DNA from: Magnetococcales bacterium
GTDB taxonomy: Bacteria; Pseudomonadota; Magnetococcia; Magnetococcales; Magnetaquicoccaceae
DNA: 64,000 nt
Reading direction: 5' to 3'
Assembly (NCBI GenBank): GCA_002753095.1
Contig: PDZU01000005.1
Span: 1-64,000 of the forward strand
A program made the translations under genes and the position numbers. The notes below the pieces were generated by a model. That model was given only the letters and a program-made list of their open reading frames with translations. It searched no databases and had not been told where the DNA came from. How positions within the stretch are numbered: position 1 is the stretch's first letter; every line of letters begins with the position of its first letter. Of the stretch, positions 53,776 through 63,766 are shown piece after piece.

Positions 53776-54569
53776 GCGAATTGATTAACAAGCACAAAAG
53801 CGTCTATATTTTCCCCAGTCTTTTGACCACCGGGGGCATGTTCTTTGGGTTTTATGCCATTATGGCTGCTTTGGGTGGCAACTACGAGCATAGCGCCCAG
53901 GCCATTTTGGCGGCTGGTGTTTTTGATGGTTTGGATGGTCGGGTAGCACGGGCCATGAATGCCACTTCTGCTTTTGGCAAAGAGTATGACAGTTTGGCGG
54001 ACTTCCTTTCCTTTGGCATTGCGCCGGCTGTTTTGGTTTATTTGTGGGCGTTGGAGCCTTTTCATCGTCTTGGTTGGGCGGCGGCCTTCCTGTATGCCGT
54101 TTGTGGTGCGTTGCGTTTGGCTCGTTTTAATGTGCAGCAGCATGTCATTCAGGATGAGCGGGTTTCCAAGCGTTATTTTCAGGGCTTGCCCATTCCGGCG
54201 GCGGCGGGGGTAGTTTCTGCCTTGGTTCTTTTTTATCAAGAGTTGGGGATTGGTTCCACGTCTGGGGAGGTCGTTGGTTTGTGGCGTTGGCTACCGCTTT
54301 TTCTGACCTTTACGTTGGGCATTTTGATGGTGAGTACCATTCGTTTTCGCAGTATGAAGGACTTTTACTACCATCGTAAGCGTCCTTTCCTTACCCTGGT
54401 GGGGGTGGTTATTTTTATTGCGGTGTTGACCATTCACATGGCCTCTACTCTTTTTGTCATGAGTGGCGCCTATTTGCTTTCGGCGTTGCATAGCCATCGG
54501 GAGTATTTGCAGTTGTTGGCGGAGGGGAAAGAGGTGGAGGAGGATGAGGTGGAGGATTTGAGTGTTTAG
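53772..54569 (+). CDS. pssA: CDP-diacylglycerol-serine O-phosphatidyltransferase
   Basis: CDP-alcohol phosphatidyltransferase motif GVFDGLDGRVARAMNATSAFGKEYDSLAD. Confidence 0.96.
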   Translation: MSELINKHKSVYIFPSLLTTGGMFFGFYAIMAALGGNYEHSAQAILAAGVFDGLDGRVARAMNATSAFGKEYDSLADFLSFGIAPAVLVYLWALEPFHRLGWAAAFLYAVCGALRLARFNVQQHVIQDERVSKRYFQGLPIPAAAGVVSALVLFYQELGIGSTSGEVVGLWRWLPLFLTFTLGILMVSTIRFRSMKDFYYHRKRPFLTLVGVVIFIAVLTIHMASTLFVMSGAYLLSALHSHREYLQLLAEGKEVEEDEVEDLSV

Positions 54570-54577
54570 AAATTAAT

Positions 54578-55034
54578 CCGGGTCCAGGGAGCTGGCTCCC
54601 TGGCGGGTCCAGGGCGGAGCCTTGGGAATTTGGCTTTTATCTGTTGCTTTTATCTGTTGCTTTTATCTGTTGCTTTTATCTGTTGCTTTTATCTGTTGCT
54701 TTTATCTGTTGCCTTTGCCTTTCTGGCGCGCTTTTCACGATAAGCCGATGCGCTTTTTGCATCGGCTTAAGCGCCTAATTGACGCAAGGTGTGCGTATTG
54801 GCGCGTTTTTATGCGCCAATACGCACACCCTCCCAATGGGTTTTCCCCGTAGGTAACTGCGTACCTCGCCGTTAAAAGTCGGGCTCCGCCCTCCCAAGGA
54901 GTGCCCCTGCGGGGCACAAATTTGGGCGCGCTGCGCAGATTTGCTGCGCAAATCTGCTTCGATAAAAGCGCGCCATTACAAGCAGGGCTTCGCCCTGCAC
55001 CCAGCAGGGGCGGTGACCGCCCCTGCACCCCGCA
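54578..55034. repeat. Copy D of dispersed palindromic element (apparently complete)
   Basis: Same module order as copy B; contains a 6x13-bp tandem array at 54634-54711. Confidence 0.9.
54634..54711 (+). repeat. Perfect tandem repeat, 6 units of cttttatctgttg (13 bp)
   Basis: Counted directly in the sequence. Confidence 0.97.
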
Positions 55035-55055
55035 GTAATTTAACAGATTAACAGC

Positions 55056-55832
55056 TCAACGATAAATCGTAACCTGCTCCTGCTCCGCCGGCATCCCGAC
55101 ATCAGGAGCCCAACCACCTTGCTGCACCATGTTACCACTCAACTGACCTTGCAACTGCCGAATGGCATCCTGCGCCAAACCCTTGGAAACCTCAGCAATC
55201 ATCCGACCCCGACTGGGCACCACCCGCGCCGCCGCCGACTCCCGCAACCGCACATCCGACCCCTCACCCATGGCACTAAAAGCCGCCTTCACCTCGCCAC
55301 TCTTGGCATGGATCAAACTGAACTCCACCACCAACTCCAAACCAACCGTCTGCGCATAAGTCGATACAGTCCCAGCAACAGGCGTGGACTCATCCCGCAC
55401 ATCAATACTGCTGACCGTACCAAAAAGAACGTAATCCGCCCCCTTGTAATAGCCCCGCTTGATGCGATCCAATACGTCAAACAACCGCTCCTGATCCTTG
55501 CCACCAATCGGCTTGCCCTGCACCACCCGATAGCCGGATTGAATCAACTCCCCCCTCAAATCAGCGGTAAACTTGTGCAACTCCCCACGGTCAATGTATA
55601 CATTGACCCCCTCCCGCTCATCATAAAGGAAATCAGTCTGCTCCCGACCACTGCGCACACTCTCCTGACGCGTCTGCCGAAAATCAGCAGACACAGAACG
55701 AAAATATTGCTGCACCTTCTCCTCATAGGTCAGATCCGTCACAGCAATCTTGGGCGGTCCCTTGTCCGCCGCATGCCCCACCACACTCAAACACATCCAA
55801 ACCAACACCATCCAGCCACGGAGCACTCTCAT
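55056..55832 (-). CDS. Exported protein, CsgG-like
   Basis: Signal peptide VWMCLSVVGHAA; KIAVTDLTYEEKVQQYF, GADYVLFGTVSSIDV, AKSGEVKAAFSAMGEG; start MRVLRGWMV. Confidence 0.65.
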   Translation of the reverse strand: MRVLRGWMVLVWMCLSVVGHAADKGPPKIAVTDLTYEEKVQQYFRSVSADFRQTRQESVRSGREQTDFLYDEREGVNVYIDRGELHKFTADLRGELIQSGYRVVQGKPIGGKDQERLFDVLDRIKRGYYKGADYVLFGTVSSIDVRDESTPVAGTVSTYAQTVGLELVVEFSLIHAKSGEVKAAFSAMGEGSDVRLRESAAARVVPSRGRMIAEVSKGLAQDAIRQLQGQLSGNMVQQGGWAPDVGMPAEQEQVTIYR

Positions 55833-55886
55833 AAGCCCTCTCCTTTGAATTTTCCCATACCCACCAATCAAGCCAACAAGGTGCAT

Positions 55887-56041
55887 GTCGGGCGTCCGCC
55901 CTCCCAAAGAGTGCCCCTGCGGGGCACAGATTTGGCGCGCTGCGCAGATTTGCTGCGCAAATCTGCTCACGTAAAAGCGCGCCATTTCAGCAGGGCTCCG
56001 CCCTGCACCCGCAAGGGGAGATAATCTCCCCTTGACCCCAT
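55887..56041. repeat. Copy E of dispersed palindromic element (right half only)
   Basis: tccgccctcccaaagagtgcccctgcggggcac...caaggggagataatctccccttgacccca. Confidence 0.88.
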
Positions 56042-56058
56042 GCAACTTTTCAAGACCA

Positions 56059-56670
56059 CTAACGCGTCGTCGTCTTGCGAATCTCCTTCTCATCCGCCCA
56101 CTCCACCACCCCGGACTCGATCTCAGTCAAACGCAGGCTGAATTTATAGTAAACGTCATGAATATCCTGCGTGCGCTTGGTGATGGAAGAGATACTACCC
56201 ACCAAACGATAATCGGCGCCCTCCATCCTGCCCATCTTCTTGCTGGTGCTTTTTTTGTATAGTCCACTCTGATTCTGACGCGCCAACTCCTCAGTCTGAT
56301 CCTGCATGTCCGCCGTATCTACCACAAAACGAACCACCCCACTCTTGGTCATCTGGGTCAAAATCGAATCCGTAATGGCACGGGTGTCAATATACTCGCT
56401 GGTCTTGTTCTTGACCTCGTTGACAGTCACCAAAGGTCGACGCTTGCCACCATGCAAAGCCGGAGATTGCAACATCGAACGGGTCATACTCTCCGCAATC
56501 ATCTGCAAATCAGTCGAACCAAAGGTGTTGGTCACCGTCTCCACCGCCTTGGCATCCCCATACTGCACATTGCCCCCAACCAAAGGCGGCGACGTAGGAC
56601 CAGAACCAGTCGCACAACCCGCCAATAAAGAGGTCACTACCAACAGCTTTGCTACCCTTCTCATCGTCAT
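56059..56670 (-). CDS. Penicillin-binding protein activator LpoB-like lipoprotein
   Basis: Lipobox LLAGC; NEVKNKTSEYIDTRAITDSILTQMTKSGVVRFV; GADYRLVGSISSI. Confidence 0.8.
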   Translation of the reverse strand: MTMRRVAKLLVVTSLLAGCATGSGPTSPPLVGGNVQYGDAKAVETVTNTFGSTDLQMIAESMTRSMLQSPALHGGKRRPLVTVNEVKNKTSEYIDTRAITDSILTQMTKSGVVRFVVDTADMQDQTEELARQNQSGLYKKSTSKKMGRMEGADYRLVGSISSITKRTQDIHDVYYKFSLRLTEIESGVVEWADEKEIRKTTTR

Positions 56671-56692
56671 CTCTCCCCAGTTATGAACAACC

Positions 56693-57148
56693 CTAACGCA
56701 CCACCTCGTTCCATGGCTGACGCGGCTGATTGGCCGCAATGTCCACCGGAACAGAATTGTTGGGCGCATGCATCTCTAAACGAAAATCAACCGCCTGCGG
56801 AGCCGGCGCTACCGTGCGCAAAAATTGCCGCTGCTGCCCATGCAACAGCAACGGCTTCCACGCCTCCTCATCCAAAACAAAACCCGCCGCATCTACCCAA
56901 CGGAAACGATACGATACACTCTGATCCTGCGTGGTGGGGTTGAACACCTCCGCCTGAACATGCAATAAATTGTTGCGCCGCACAACCCGCAACTCCACCG
57001 GCTGCACATCCAACATCACCCCCAACTCCTCCACCTTGCTGGCAATGGCCGCCGAACGCTGCGGGGGGGGCTGACAGGCCGCCAACCCCACCATCACGAC
57101 CACCATACCACTACCCAATACCCACTTGGACCACAATCCATCACCCAT
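56693..57148 (-). CDS. YcfL-like (DUF1425) lipoprotein
   Basis: Lipobox VGLAAC; VQAEVFNPTTQDQSVSYRFRWVDAAGFVLD. Confidence 0.75.
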   Translation of the reverse strand: MGDGLWSKWVLGSGMVVVMVGLAACQPPPQRSAAIASKVEELGVMLDVQPVELRVVRRNNLLHVQAEVFNPTTQDQSVSYRFRWVDAAGFVLDEEAWKPLLLHGQQRQFLRTVAPAPQAVDFRLEMHAPNNSVPVDIAANQPRQPWNEVVR

Positions 57149-57183
57149 GATACACTCCTCTCATCCGTTGACCTGCAACCACC

Positions 57184-58644
57184 TCACTCTTTTTTCTTCT
57201 TCCCAACCTTGCCCCCAACAGGCGCAACAGGCCGCTCTTTTTCCAAAACCGCCTCCTGTACCACACCGTGCGCAGAACCCGGTGTGCTGGCCACGTACAA
57301 CGTGTTATCCACCACCCGAATCGGAATGATCTGATGACGCCCACTCACCTCTATCGGAAGAGAAACCAGGGTGCCATTGGCCGCAGGAAAGCGCAACGTG
57401 TACTTGCCCGGCTTGAAAGCCGCCCGCCCCAGTTGAATGGTGGCCGGCAAAGTACGCCAGGAACGCTCATCCGCCGACTCCATCACCAACCCCGTCAACA
57501 TGATCGCCAAACTGGCCAACTCATTGCCCTTTTTGTTGGTCTGACGCTGAGCCAACCCCTTGGTCGCCGCCCGTACCATGCTGCGCACAATGATACCCGG
57601 CATGTCGTCCGCTAAAGTACGCCGCGCCATGGCATCCACATGGGTCACCAACGCCATCGGTACCGTGTTGTCATCCACCATCAACGTACTCAGACGGTAA
57701 TCCGCCGTCGGATTGTTGGGAATCACCGGGAAAGAGATACTCACCAACCCCACCGTCGGTACCGGCAACGGAATCATCATCGAACTGCGCCCCGGCGCCA
57801 TGCCCCCCTCCACCACAAACAACACATCCGTCTTGCCCGCCGCCGCCCGACTACGACGCTGATCCAACTGCTTTAACCCCTCCTCCAACACAGCAACATC
57901 CGGTCGCAACTCAATGGCCTGCCGATAACCCGGTGCCGCCAAACTGGGCTCATTTAACGCCTCATACACAAAACCCGCCAAATAATGGCTGAACGCATTC
58001 TGATAGCCATTCTTCAAAGCAATCACCTGGGCATCGCTCAACGTCTCCACCGGATACCCCTGCAACTCCTTGACAGTACGGGTCGAATGACGCTTCTTGG
58101 CCTCCTCCTCCTCCTGAATCACCTTCTTGGCGTGAAACTCCGCAATGATCGCCTCCCGCTCATGCGTCTTCTTGATCTCCGTGCGCGCCGCATCCCACTC
58201 CCCCAACGCCATATGATCCATGGCCAACAAAGCCGTCAACAATACCTTCTCATAGTCATACCCCTCATAAGGCCGAACCTTGTCGTTGACCAGCAAACTG
58301 CCAATATCCCCCAATAACTTGCCCGGATTGCTGCGCGCCAAATCCTCCCACTCCCGCACCCTCCGATCCGCCTCCAACCACTGCTGCCGACTGTCCGCAA
58401 ACTCCCCCTGCAACCGTAACAAACTCCCTTTCTCCAGGTGATACAACAAATCCTTGTCAGCACTGGTATTGTTCTGCTCCAATACCTGCAGGGCCAGATC
58501 CGGACGACTGGCCGCCACCATCTGGGTCGTCTCCCGCAACTCCGTGTTGTAACTACGCATCGCACCCGCACAGCCCGCCGTAAAAAGCGTCACCACCAAC
58601 ACCACTGCCAGCCTTCCCATCCCTCTGCTTGCGTTCACACCCAT
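57184..58644 (-). CDS. COG3014-like TPR lipoprotein
   Basis: Lipobox FTAGC; DLLYHLEKGSLLRLQGEFADS; NPFSHYL-type motif (NAFSHYLAGFVYEAL). Confidence 0.75.
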   Translation of the reverse strand: MGVNASRGMGRLAVVLVVTLFTAGCAGAMRSYNTELRETTQMVAASRPDLALQVLEQNNTSADKDLLYHLEKGSLLRLQGEFADSRQQWLEADRRVREWEDLARSNPGKLLGDIGSLLVNDKVRPYEGYDYEKVLLTALLAMDHMALGEWDAARTEIKKTHEREAIIAEFHAKKVIQEEEEAKKRHSTRTVKELQGYPVETLSDAQVIALKNGYQNAFSHYLAGFVYEALNEPSLAAPGYRQAIELRPDVAVLEEGLKQLDQRRSRAAAGKTDVLFVVEGGMAPGRSSMMIPLPVPTVGLVSISFPVIPNNPTADYRLSTLMVDDNTVPMALVTHVDAMARRTLADDMPGIIVRSMVRAATKGLAQRQTNKKGNELASLAIMLTGLVMESADERSWRTLPATIQLGRAAFKPGKYTLRFPAANGTLVSLPIEVSGRHQIIPIRVVDNTLYVASTPGSAHGVVQEAVLEKERPVAPVGGKVGKKKKE

Positions 58645-58898
58645 CCTCCCTGTTCGTTGATCTTGCCGCACGACGCAACCCTCAAGCCCATACCCGAAAC
58701 AAAAAGAGTTTATGCTAGCCCCTGAACGACAGCACATGCAAATAAAAATTACCGTCATTTATCAAAAGAACACCCGCCACCAAACACCCACAACCCACCC
58801 CACAATTAGTTGCAAGACAGCCGCCGCAACTTGCCGTATAATGAAAGTCAGTCGTGGCGTGATCGCGCCATTCCATCGTTGCCGACAAAGGAGGCCGT

Positions 58899-60305
58899 GT
58901 GTCCATTTCCCTGTCATTATTCGATGCCAAAGCCGCTCCGCTGCCCCTGCGCGGCGTCTCCATCGACAGTCGCACCATCCGCCCTGGCGAACTGTTTGCT
59001 GCCGTGCGGGGTGACCGTTTTGATGGCCATGCCTTTATCGACACAGCGATTGCCGCCGGTTGCGCCGCCATCCTGGCTGAACAGCCCCCCAGCGAACCCT
59101 GCCCCGTTCCCGTCGTACTGGTACCGGATGTGTTGCACGCCTTGGGCGAGGCCGCCAGTCGTTGGCGACAACAGGTCAACCCTCTGGTGCTGGCCGTCAC
59201 CGGTTCCTGCGGCAAAACCACCGTCAAAGAGATGCTCACCCGCGTCCTGCAACGCCATTTCACGGTGGTCCATGCCACACGCGGCAACTTCAACAACCAT
59301 ATCGGCCTGCCGCTCACCCTCCTGGCCATGCCGGAAAATTGCCAAGCACTGATCCTGGAAATGGGCATGAGCGCCGCCGGTGAAATCACCTACCTAGCCC
59401 AATTGGCCCAACCAGAAATCGGCATCATCACCAACGTCATGCCCGCCCATCTGGAGTCCTTCGCCGACCTCGACGCCATCGCCGACGCCAAAGGTGAACT
59501 GCTGCAAGCCCTGCCCCAACACGGTCTGGCCATCCTGCCCGCCAACCGACCCTACAGCGCACGCCTGCGTCAAAAAGGGGCAAACGTCTCTATTCTGACA
59601 TACGCTGCCGACGCTCAGGCCGACGTATACAGTACAGAAGAGGGTTGCCAAAACGCTGCAACACCACAAATGGCAAATAGTACGGGTCAATCTTTCATTA
59701 TCCATTGGCAAGGGAAACAGGATGGAGTAAAAACCCATCTGACCTATCCTGGGGAACATCTGCGTTTGAATGCCCTGGCCGTCGCCGCCGCCGCACGCCA
59801 TGCCGGGGTACCGCTGCCAGAGATTGCCTTGGGTTTGCAAGAGTTTGCACCACCCGCCGGTCGGGGAGGCACGCGCCATGCCAAGGGCGGTTGGCAGGTG
59901 ATCGATGACAGCTATAACGCCAATCCCGGTTCGGTACGGGCCGCCCTGCGCGCCATGCCAACCCCTCTCCCCCCCGGTCGCCGCATCGCCATCCTGGGCG
60001 ATATGCTGGAACTGGGAAAAGAGGCCGGATTGTTGCATAAGGAACTCTACCATGACCTCCTGGAGAATCAAATCAGCCTGCTGTTTACCGCTGGACCCTT
60101 GATGTACGCACTGCATCAGGAGATTGAGAAACAGCAGGCAAATGGTGTAGCGCAACGGATCCAGGCCCAACACCGCCAAAATCCGGCAGAGTGGCTTGAT
60201 CAAATCAGCCCGCTTCTTCTGCCGCAAGATGTGGTGTTGGTCAAAGGCTCCCGTGGCATGAAAATGGAACGTATCGTCGAGAATCTGGTGACCAATGCTC
60301 TATAA
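58899..60305 (+). CDS. murF: UDP-N-acetylmuramoyl-tripeptide--D-alanyl-D-alanine ligase
   Basis: [45 protein letters not shown] start. Confidence 0.96.
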   Translation: MSISLSLFDAKAAPLPLRGVSIDSRTIRPGELFAAVRGDRFDGHAFIDTAIAAGCAAILAEQPPSEPCPVPVVLVPDVLHALGEAASRWRQQVNPLVLAVTGSCGKTTVKEMLTRVLQRHFTVVHATRGNFNNHIGLPLTLLAMPENCQALILEMGMSAAGEITYLAQLAQPEIGIITNVMPAHLESFADLDAIADAKGELLQALPQHGLAILPANRPYSARLRQKGANVSILTYAADAQADVYSTEEGCQNAATPQMANSTGQSFIIHWQGKQDGVKTHLTYPGEHLRLNALAVAAAARHAGVPLPEIALGLQEFAPPAGRGGTRHAKGGWQVIDDSYNANPGSVRAALRAMPTPLPPGRRIAILGDMLELGKEAGLLHKELYHDLLENQISLLFTAGPLMYALHQEIEKQQANGVAQRIQAQHRQNPAEWLDQISPLLLPQDVVLVKGSRGMKMERIVENLVTNAL

Positions 60306-61383
60306 TCTTCTTTTTCCCCTCAGCGACCACTGGTCGATACTGAACCTCTTTAAATATATCACTTTTCGCAGTATTGGGGCCACTTTGACCGCCCTGCTGC
60401 TCTCCTTTCTGATCGGCCCGTGGCTGATTCGCTCGCTGCAACGCCTGCAGAGCATCGGGCAACCCATCCGCAGCGACGGTCCGCAACGCCATATTCTGGA
60501 AAAAACCGGCACCCCGACCATGGGCGGCACCTTGATCCTGCTGGCCATGGTGGTGCCAACCTTGCTTTGGGCCAACTTGACCAATCCGTTCATCTGGATG
60601 GTCTTGACCACCACCCTCACCTTTGGCGCCATCGGTTTTTGGGACGACTACCGCAAAGTGGCCCGCAAAAACTCCAAAGGAATCTCTGCCCGAACGCGTT
60701 TCCTGTTGCAGAGCGCCATTGCACTTTCTGTCGCCTACTGGCTGCGCAGCATCGATCATGGCAACACCTTCGGCTCTCTGGCCATTCCTTTTTTCAAGAA
60801 TCTTTCCGTGGATTTGGGCTGGCTTTATTACCCATTCACCATACTGGTGATCGTCGGAACCAGTAACGCCGTCAACTTGACTGACGGCTTGGATGGTCTG
60901 GCCATCGGTCCCACCATGTTGACTGCTGCCACCTTCCTGGTGATCGCCTATGTGACTGGTCACTTGGTCTTTGCTGGTTATCTGGGCATTCCCTACGTTT
61001 CTGGAGCGGGCGAGTTGGCCATTTTTTGTGGGGCCATGGTTGGGGCGGCCTTGGGCTTTCTCTGGTTCAACACCTATCCGGCGCAGGTTTTCATGGGCGA
61101 TGTAGGCTCGCTGGCCTTGGGGGCCGCCCTGGGCACCATTGGTCTGGTCACCCGGCATGAAATTGTCCTGGCCATTGTCGGCGGTATTTTTGTGGTCGAA
61201 ACCCTCTCGGTCATCGTCCAGGTGGCCTCGTTCAAGTTGATTGGCAAGCGGGTTTTCCGCATGGCTCCCATTCATCACCACTTTGAACTGAAAGGGTGGG
61301 CTGAACCGAAGATTATCGTCCGCTTTTGGATCATCTCGATCATCCTGGCGTTGATCGGTATCTCGACGTTAAAGATTCGCTGA
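60295..61383 (+). CDS. mraY: Phospho-N-acetylmuramoyl-pentapeptide-transferase
   Basis: [47 protein letters not shown]. Confidence 0.97.
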   Translation: MLYNLLFPLSDHWSILNLFKYITFRSIGATLTALLLSFLIGPWLIRSLQRLQSIGQPIRSDGPQRHILEKTGTPTMGGTLILLAMVVPTLLWANLTNPFIWMVLTTTLTFGAIGFWDDYRKVARKNSKGISARTRFLLQSAIALSVAYWLRSIDHGNTFGSLAIPFFKNLSVDLGWLYYPFTILVIVGTSNAVNLTDGLDGLAIGPTMLTAATFLVIAYVTGHLVFAGYLGIPYVSGAGELAIFCGAMVGAALGFLWFNTYPAQVFMGDVGSLALGAALGTIGLVTRHEIVLAIVGGIFVVETLSVIVQVASFKLIGKRVFRMAPIHHHFELKGWAEPKIIVRFWIISIILALIGISTLKIR

Positions 61384-61424
61384 CCCAAACCCAAACGCCG
61401 TTTGCACCCGGATGGAGATTGACC

Positions 61425-62630
61425 ATGCCCTTCCACCTGCTCCGCAGCAGTTCCGCCAAAGCGGCCAGCAACGATTATGCCCCGACCCCCAACAGCGGAT
61501 CCATGGATCTGTGGTTGGCGGGAACTGCATTCGTGCTGCTGATTATCGGCCTAGTCATGGTTTATTCCGCCTCTGCCCCTACTGCGTTACGTCACTTTGG
61601 CGATGCCACCCATTTTGCCCTGCGTAACTCGGTTTTTGCTCTGATCGGCATTGTCTGCATGATCGTCATCAGCCGCCTGCCCATTGAGACCATCCGTATC
61701 CTGGGGCAACTGGGTTTTTGGGTAGCCATCGTGCTGCTGGTGGCCGTATTGATTCCTGGCATGGGATTGGAGGGGGGCGGTGCGCGGCGTTGGCTTAATT
61801 TGCGCGTCATTACCGTGCAACCTTCTGAGCCGTTCAAGGTCATGTTGGCTCTTTACCTTTCCCACCTGATTGCCCAGGATCCGGGTCTGGTGTACCGGGT
61901 ACGTGATGGCATTTTTTACCTGATTGCTCTGTTCATGCTTGGGGCTGCTCTTTTGATGTTGGAGCCGGATTTTGGTGCGACGGTCATCAGCGCCGCCATT
62001 GTCTTTGGCATCGTCTTTATCGCCGGAATTCCGCTCTCCTGGATCGCTGGTTTGCTGATGATTGCCATTCCTTTGGCTGCGGTAGCGGTCATCATGGCTC
62101 CCTACCGTTTTCGCCGTGTTACCTCTTTCCTCGATCCTTGGGATGATCCGCAAAACAGTTCCTTCCAACTGGTGCAGTCTCTGCTTTCTTTCGGCAACGG
62201 TGGATTGTTTGGCACCGGTTTGGGTCAAGGTGAACAAAAGCAGTTCTACCTTCCAGAGTCGCACACTGACTTCATCTTTGCCGTCATCGGCGAGGAGATG
62301 GGGTTGGGCATGGTCTGGCTGATTATCTTTCTTTTTGCTGTGCTGGTCTGGCGTGCTGTACGCATTGCCCGTTTAAGCAGCGATCCTTTTGTGCGCCTTA
62401 GCACCACGGGTCTGACTGTGTTGATTGGTTCGCAGGCGTTGGCCAACATGGGGGTGGTGATGGGGTTGTTGCCCCCCAAGGGGTTGACTCTACCTTTGGT
62501 CAGCTATGGTGGCACCTCGCTCATAATCACTTTGAGCGCCATTGGTCTATTATTGGCTTTTTCGCGCACGATCAGCCCGCCGGAAAAGGTGGTGAATCGT
62601 TCGACTGCCGCCAAGGAGAGCAACGCATGA
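61425..62630 (+). CDS. ftsW: Lipid II polymerase/FtsW SEDS protein
   Basis: GARRWLNL; QLVQSLLSFGNGGLFGTGLGQGEQKQFYLPESHTDFIFAVIGEEMG; LPLVSYGGTSL. Confidence 0.96.
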   Translation: MPFHLLRSSSAKAASNDYAPTPNSGSMDLWLAGTAFVLLIIGLVMVYSASAPTALRHFGDATHFALRNSVFALIGIVCMIVISRLPIETIRILGQLGFWVAIVLLVAVLIPGMGLEGGGARRWLNLRVITVQPSEPFKVMLALYLSHLIAQDPGLVYRVRDGIFYLIALFMLGAALLMLEPDFGATVISAAIVFGIVFIAGIPLSWIAGLLMIAIPLAAVAVIMAPYRFRRVTSFLDPWDDPQNSSFQLVQSLLSFGNGGLFGTGLGQGEQKQFYLPESHTDFIFAVIGEEMGLGMVWLIIFLFAVLVWRAVRIARLSSDPFVRLSTTGLTVLIGSQALANMGVVMGLLPPKGLTLPLVSYGGTSLIITLSAIGLLLAFSRTISPPEKVVNRSTAAKESNA

Positions 62631-63766
62631 TTGCGGAAGGTAAAAAATTGATCATCGCTGGTGGTGGCACTGGCGGTCATATTTTCCCGGCCATTGCCAT
62701 CGCCGATGCCTGGGAGGCCAATGGTGGCGATGTACTTTTTGTCGGCACGCCGCACGGCATGGAGAGCCGACTGCTGCCGCAACGGGGCAAACGGCTTGAG
62801 TTGCTGCGGGTTGGCCAGATCAAAGGCAAAGGGGTTGGCGCGCGTTTGCGCACGGTATTCGGGCTACCGTTTGCGTTGTTCTCTGCCATCCGCATTATTC
62901 GCCGCTATCAACCGGATGCGGTACTTGGCATGGGTGGTTATGTCTCGGCCCCCACGGTAGCCGCTGCCCGTCTGTTGGGGCTACCCACTGCTCTGCATGA
63001 GCAGAATGCGCGTGCTGGTTTGACCAATCGTTTACTGGGCAAGTTGGTTGATCAAGTGTATATTTCCTTTCCTGATGCGGCATCCTCTTTTGCTGTTTCC
63101 GGGGCTGATGCTGTTGCCCGTGTCTTGGTAACCGGCAATCCGGTGCGCACGGCCCTGCGCGAGGAGAGCCAATTGGCCACGCTTCCTTCTGGCAATCGTC
63201 CTTTTAGTTTATTGGTTTTTGGTGGCAGTCAGGGGGCGCGTATTTTTAGCGACCTGATCCCTTCGGCGCTTAAGTTGGTCAAAGACGGCGGCATGCCTGT
63301 GGAGGTCCGCCATCAAGTTCCCCAGGAGGATTTGGATCGGGTCAAGGCACAGTATGAGCAATTGGGCATTCGGGCCACTGTTGCTCCTTTCTTTCAGAAC
63401 ATGGCCGAGGCGTATCGGCAAGCTGATTTGGTTATCTGTCGTGCTGGTGCGACCACTGTTGCCGAGTTGGCTGCCGTTGGCAAGCCGGCTTTGTTTATCC
63501 CCTACCCCCATGCTGCCGATGATCATCAGAGTGCCAACGCGTTGGCCATGGTACGGGTGCATGGGGGTTGGATACAGGATCAAGCGGGTCTTTCGTTGCA
63601 GTGGTTGAGTGAATTTTTGCTGGCGCGCATGGCGGATCCTGCTGGTTTGATTGAAGCGGGGCATCGGGCGCATACGTTGGCCAATCCGCGTTCTGCTGAT
63701 TTGATCATTCAGCATGTGTGTGCCCTGATCTCTCCCCGTCCCAGAGACAATCAAATACAACAATAA
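62627..63766 (+). CDS. murG: UDP-N-acetylglucosamine--N-acetylmuramyl transferase
   Basis: IIAGGGTGGHIFPAIAIAD; GMGGYVSAPTVAAARLLGLPTALHEQNARAG; GGSQGARIF. Confidence 0.97.
   Translation: MIAEGKKLIIAGGGTGGHIFPAIAIADAWEANGGDVLFVGTPHGMESRLLPQRGKRLELLRVGQIKGKGVGARLRTVFGLPFALFSAIRIIRRYQPDAVLGMGGYVSAPTVAAARLLGLPTALHEQNARAGLTNRLLGKLVDQVYISFPDAASSFAVSGADAVARVLVTGNPVRTALREESQLATLPSGNRPFSLLVFGGSQGARIFSDLIPSALKLVKDGGMPVEVRHQVPQEDLDRVKAQYEQLGIRATVAPFFQNMAEAYRQADLVICRAGATTVAELAAVGKPALFIPYPHAADDHQSANALAMVRVHGGWIQDQAGLSLQWLSEFLLARMADPAGLIEAGHRAHTLANPRSADLIIQHVCALISPRPRDNQIQQ

Noticed and set aside
54634-54711. Possible CRISPR-like array
   Set aside because: Direct 13-bp tandem repeats without spacers and no cas genes nearby
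54622-54852. Hydrophobic ORF (LLSVAFICCFYLL...) over the tandem repeat; tail WRAFHDKPMRFLHR also at 63718-63924
   Set aside because: Product of 13-bp repeats (not a multiple of 3) and the shared element module; no independent coding evidence
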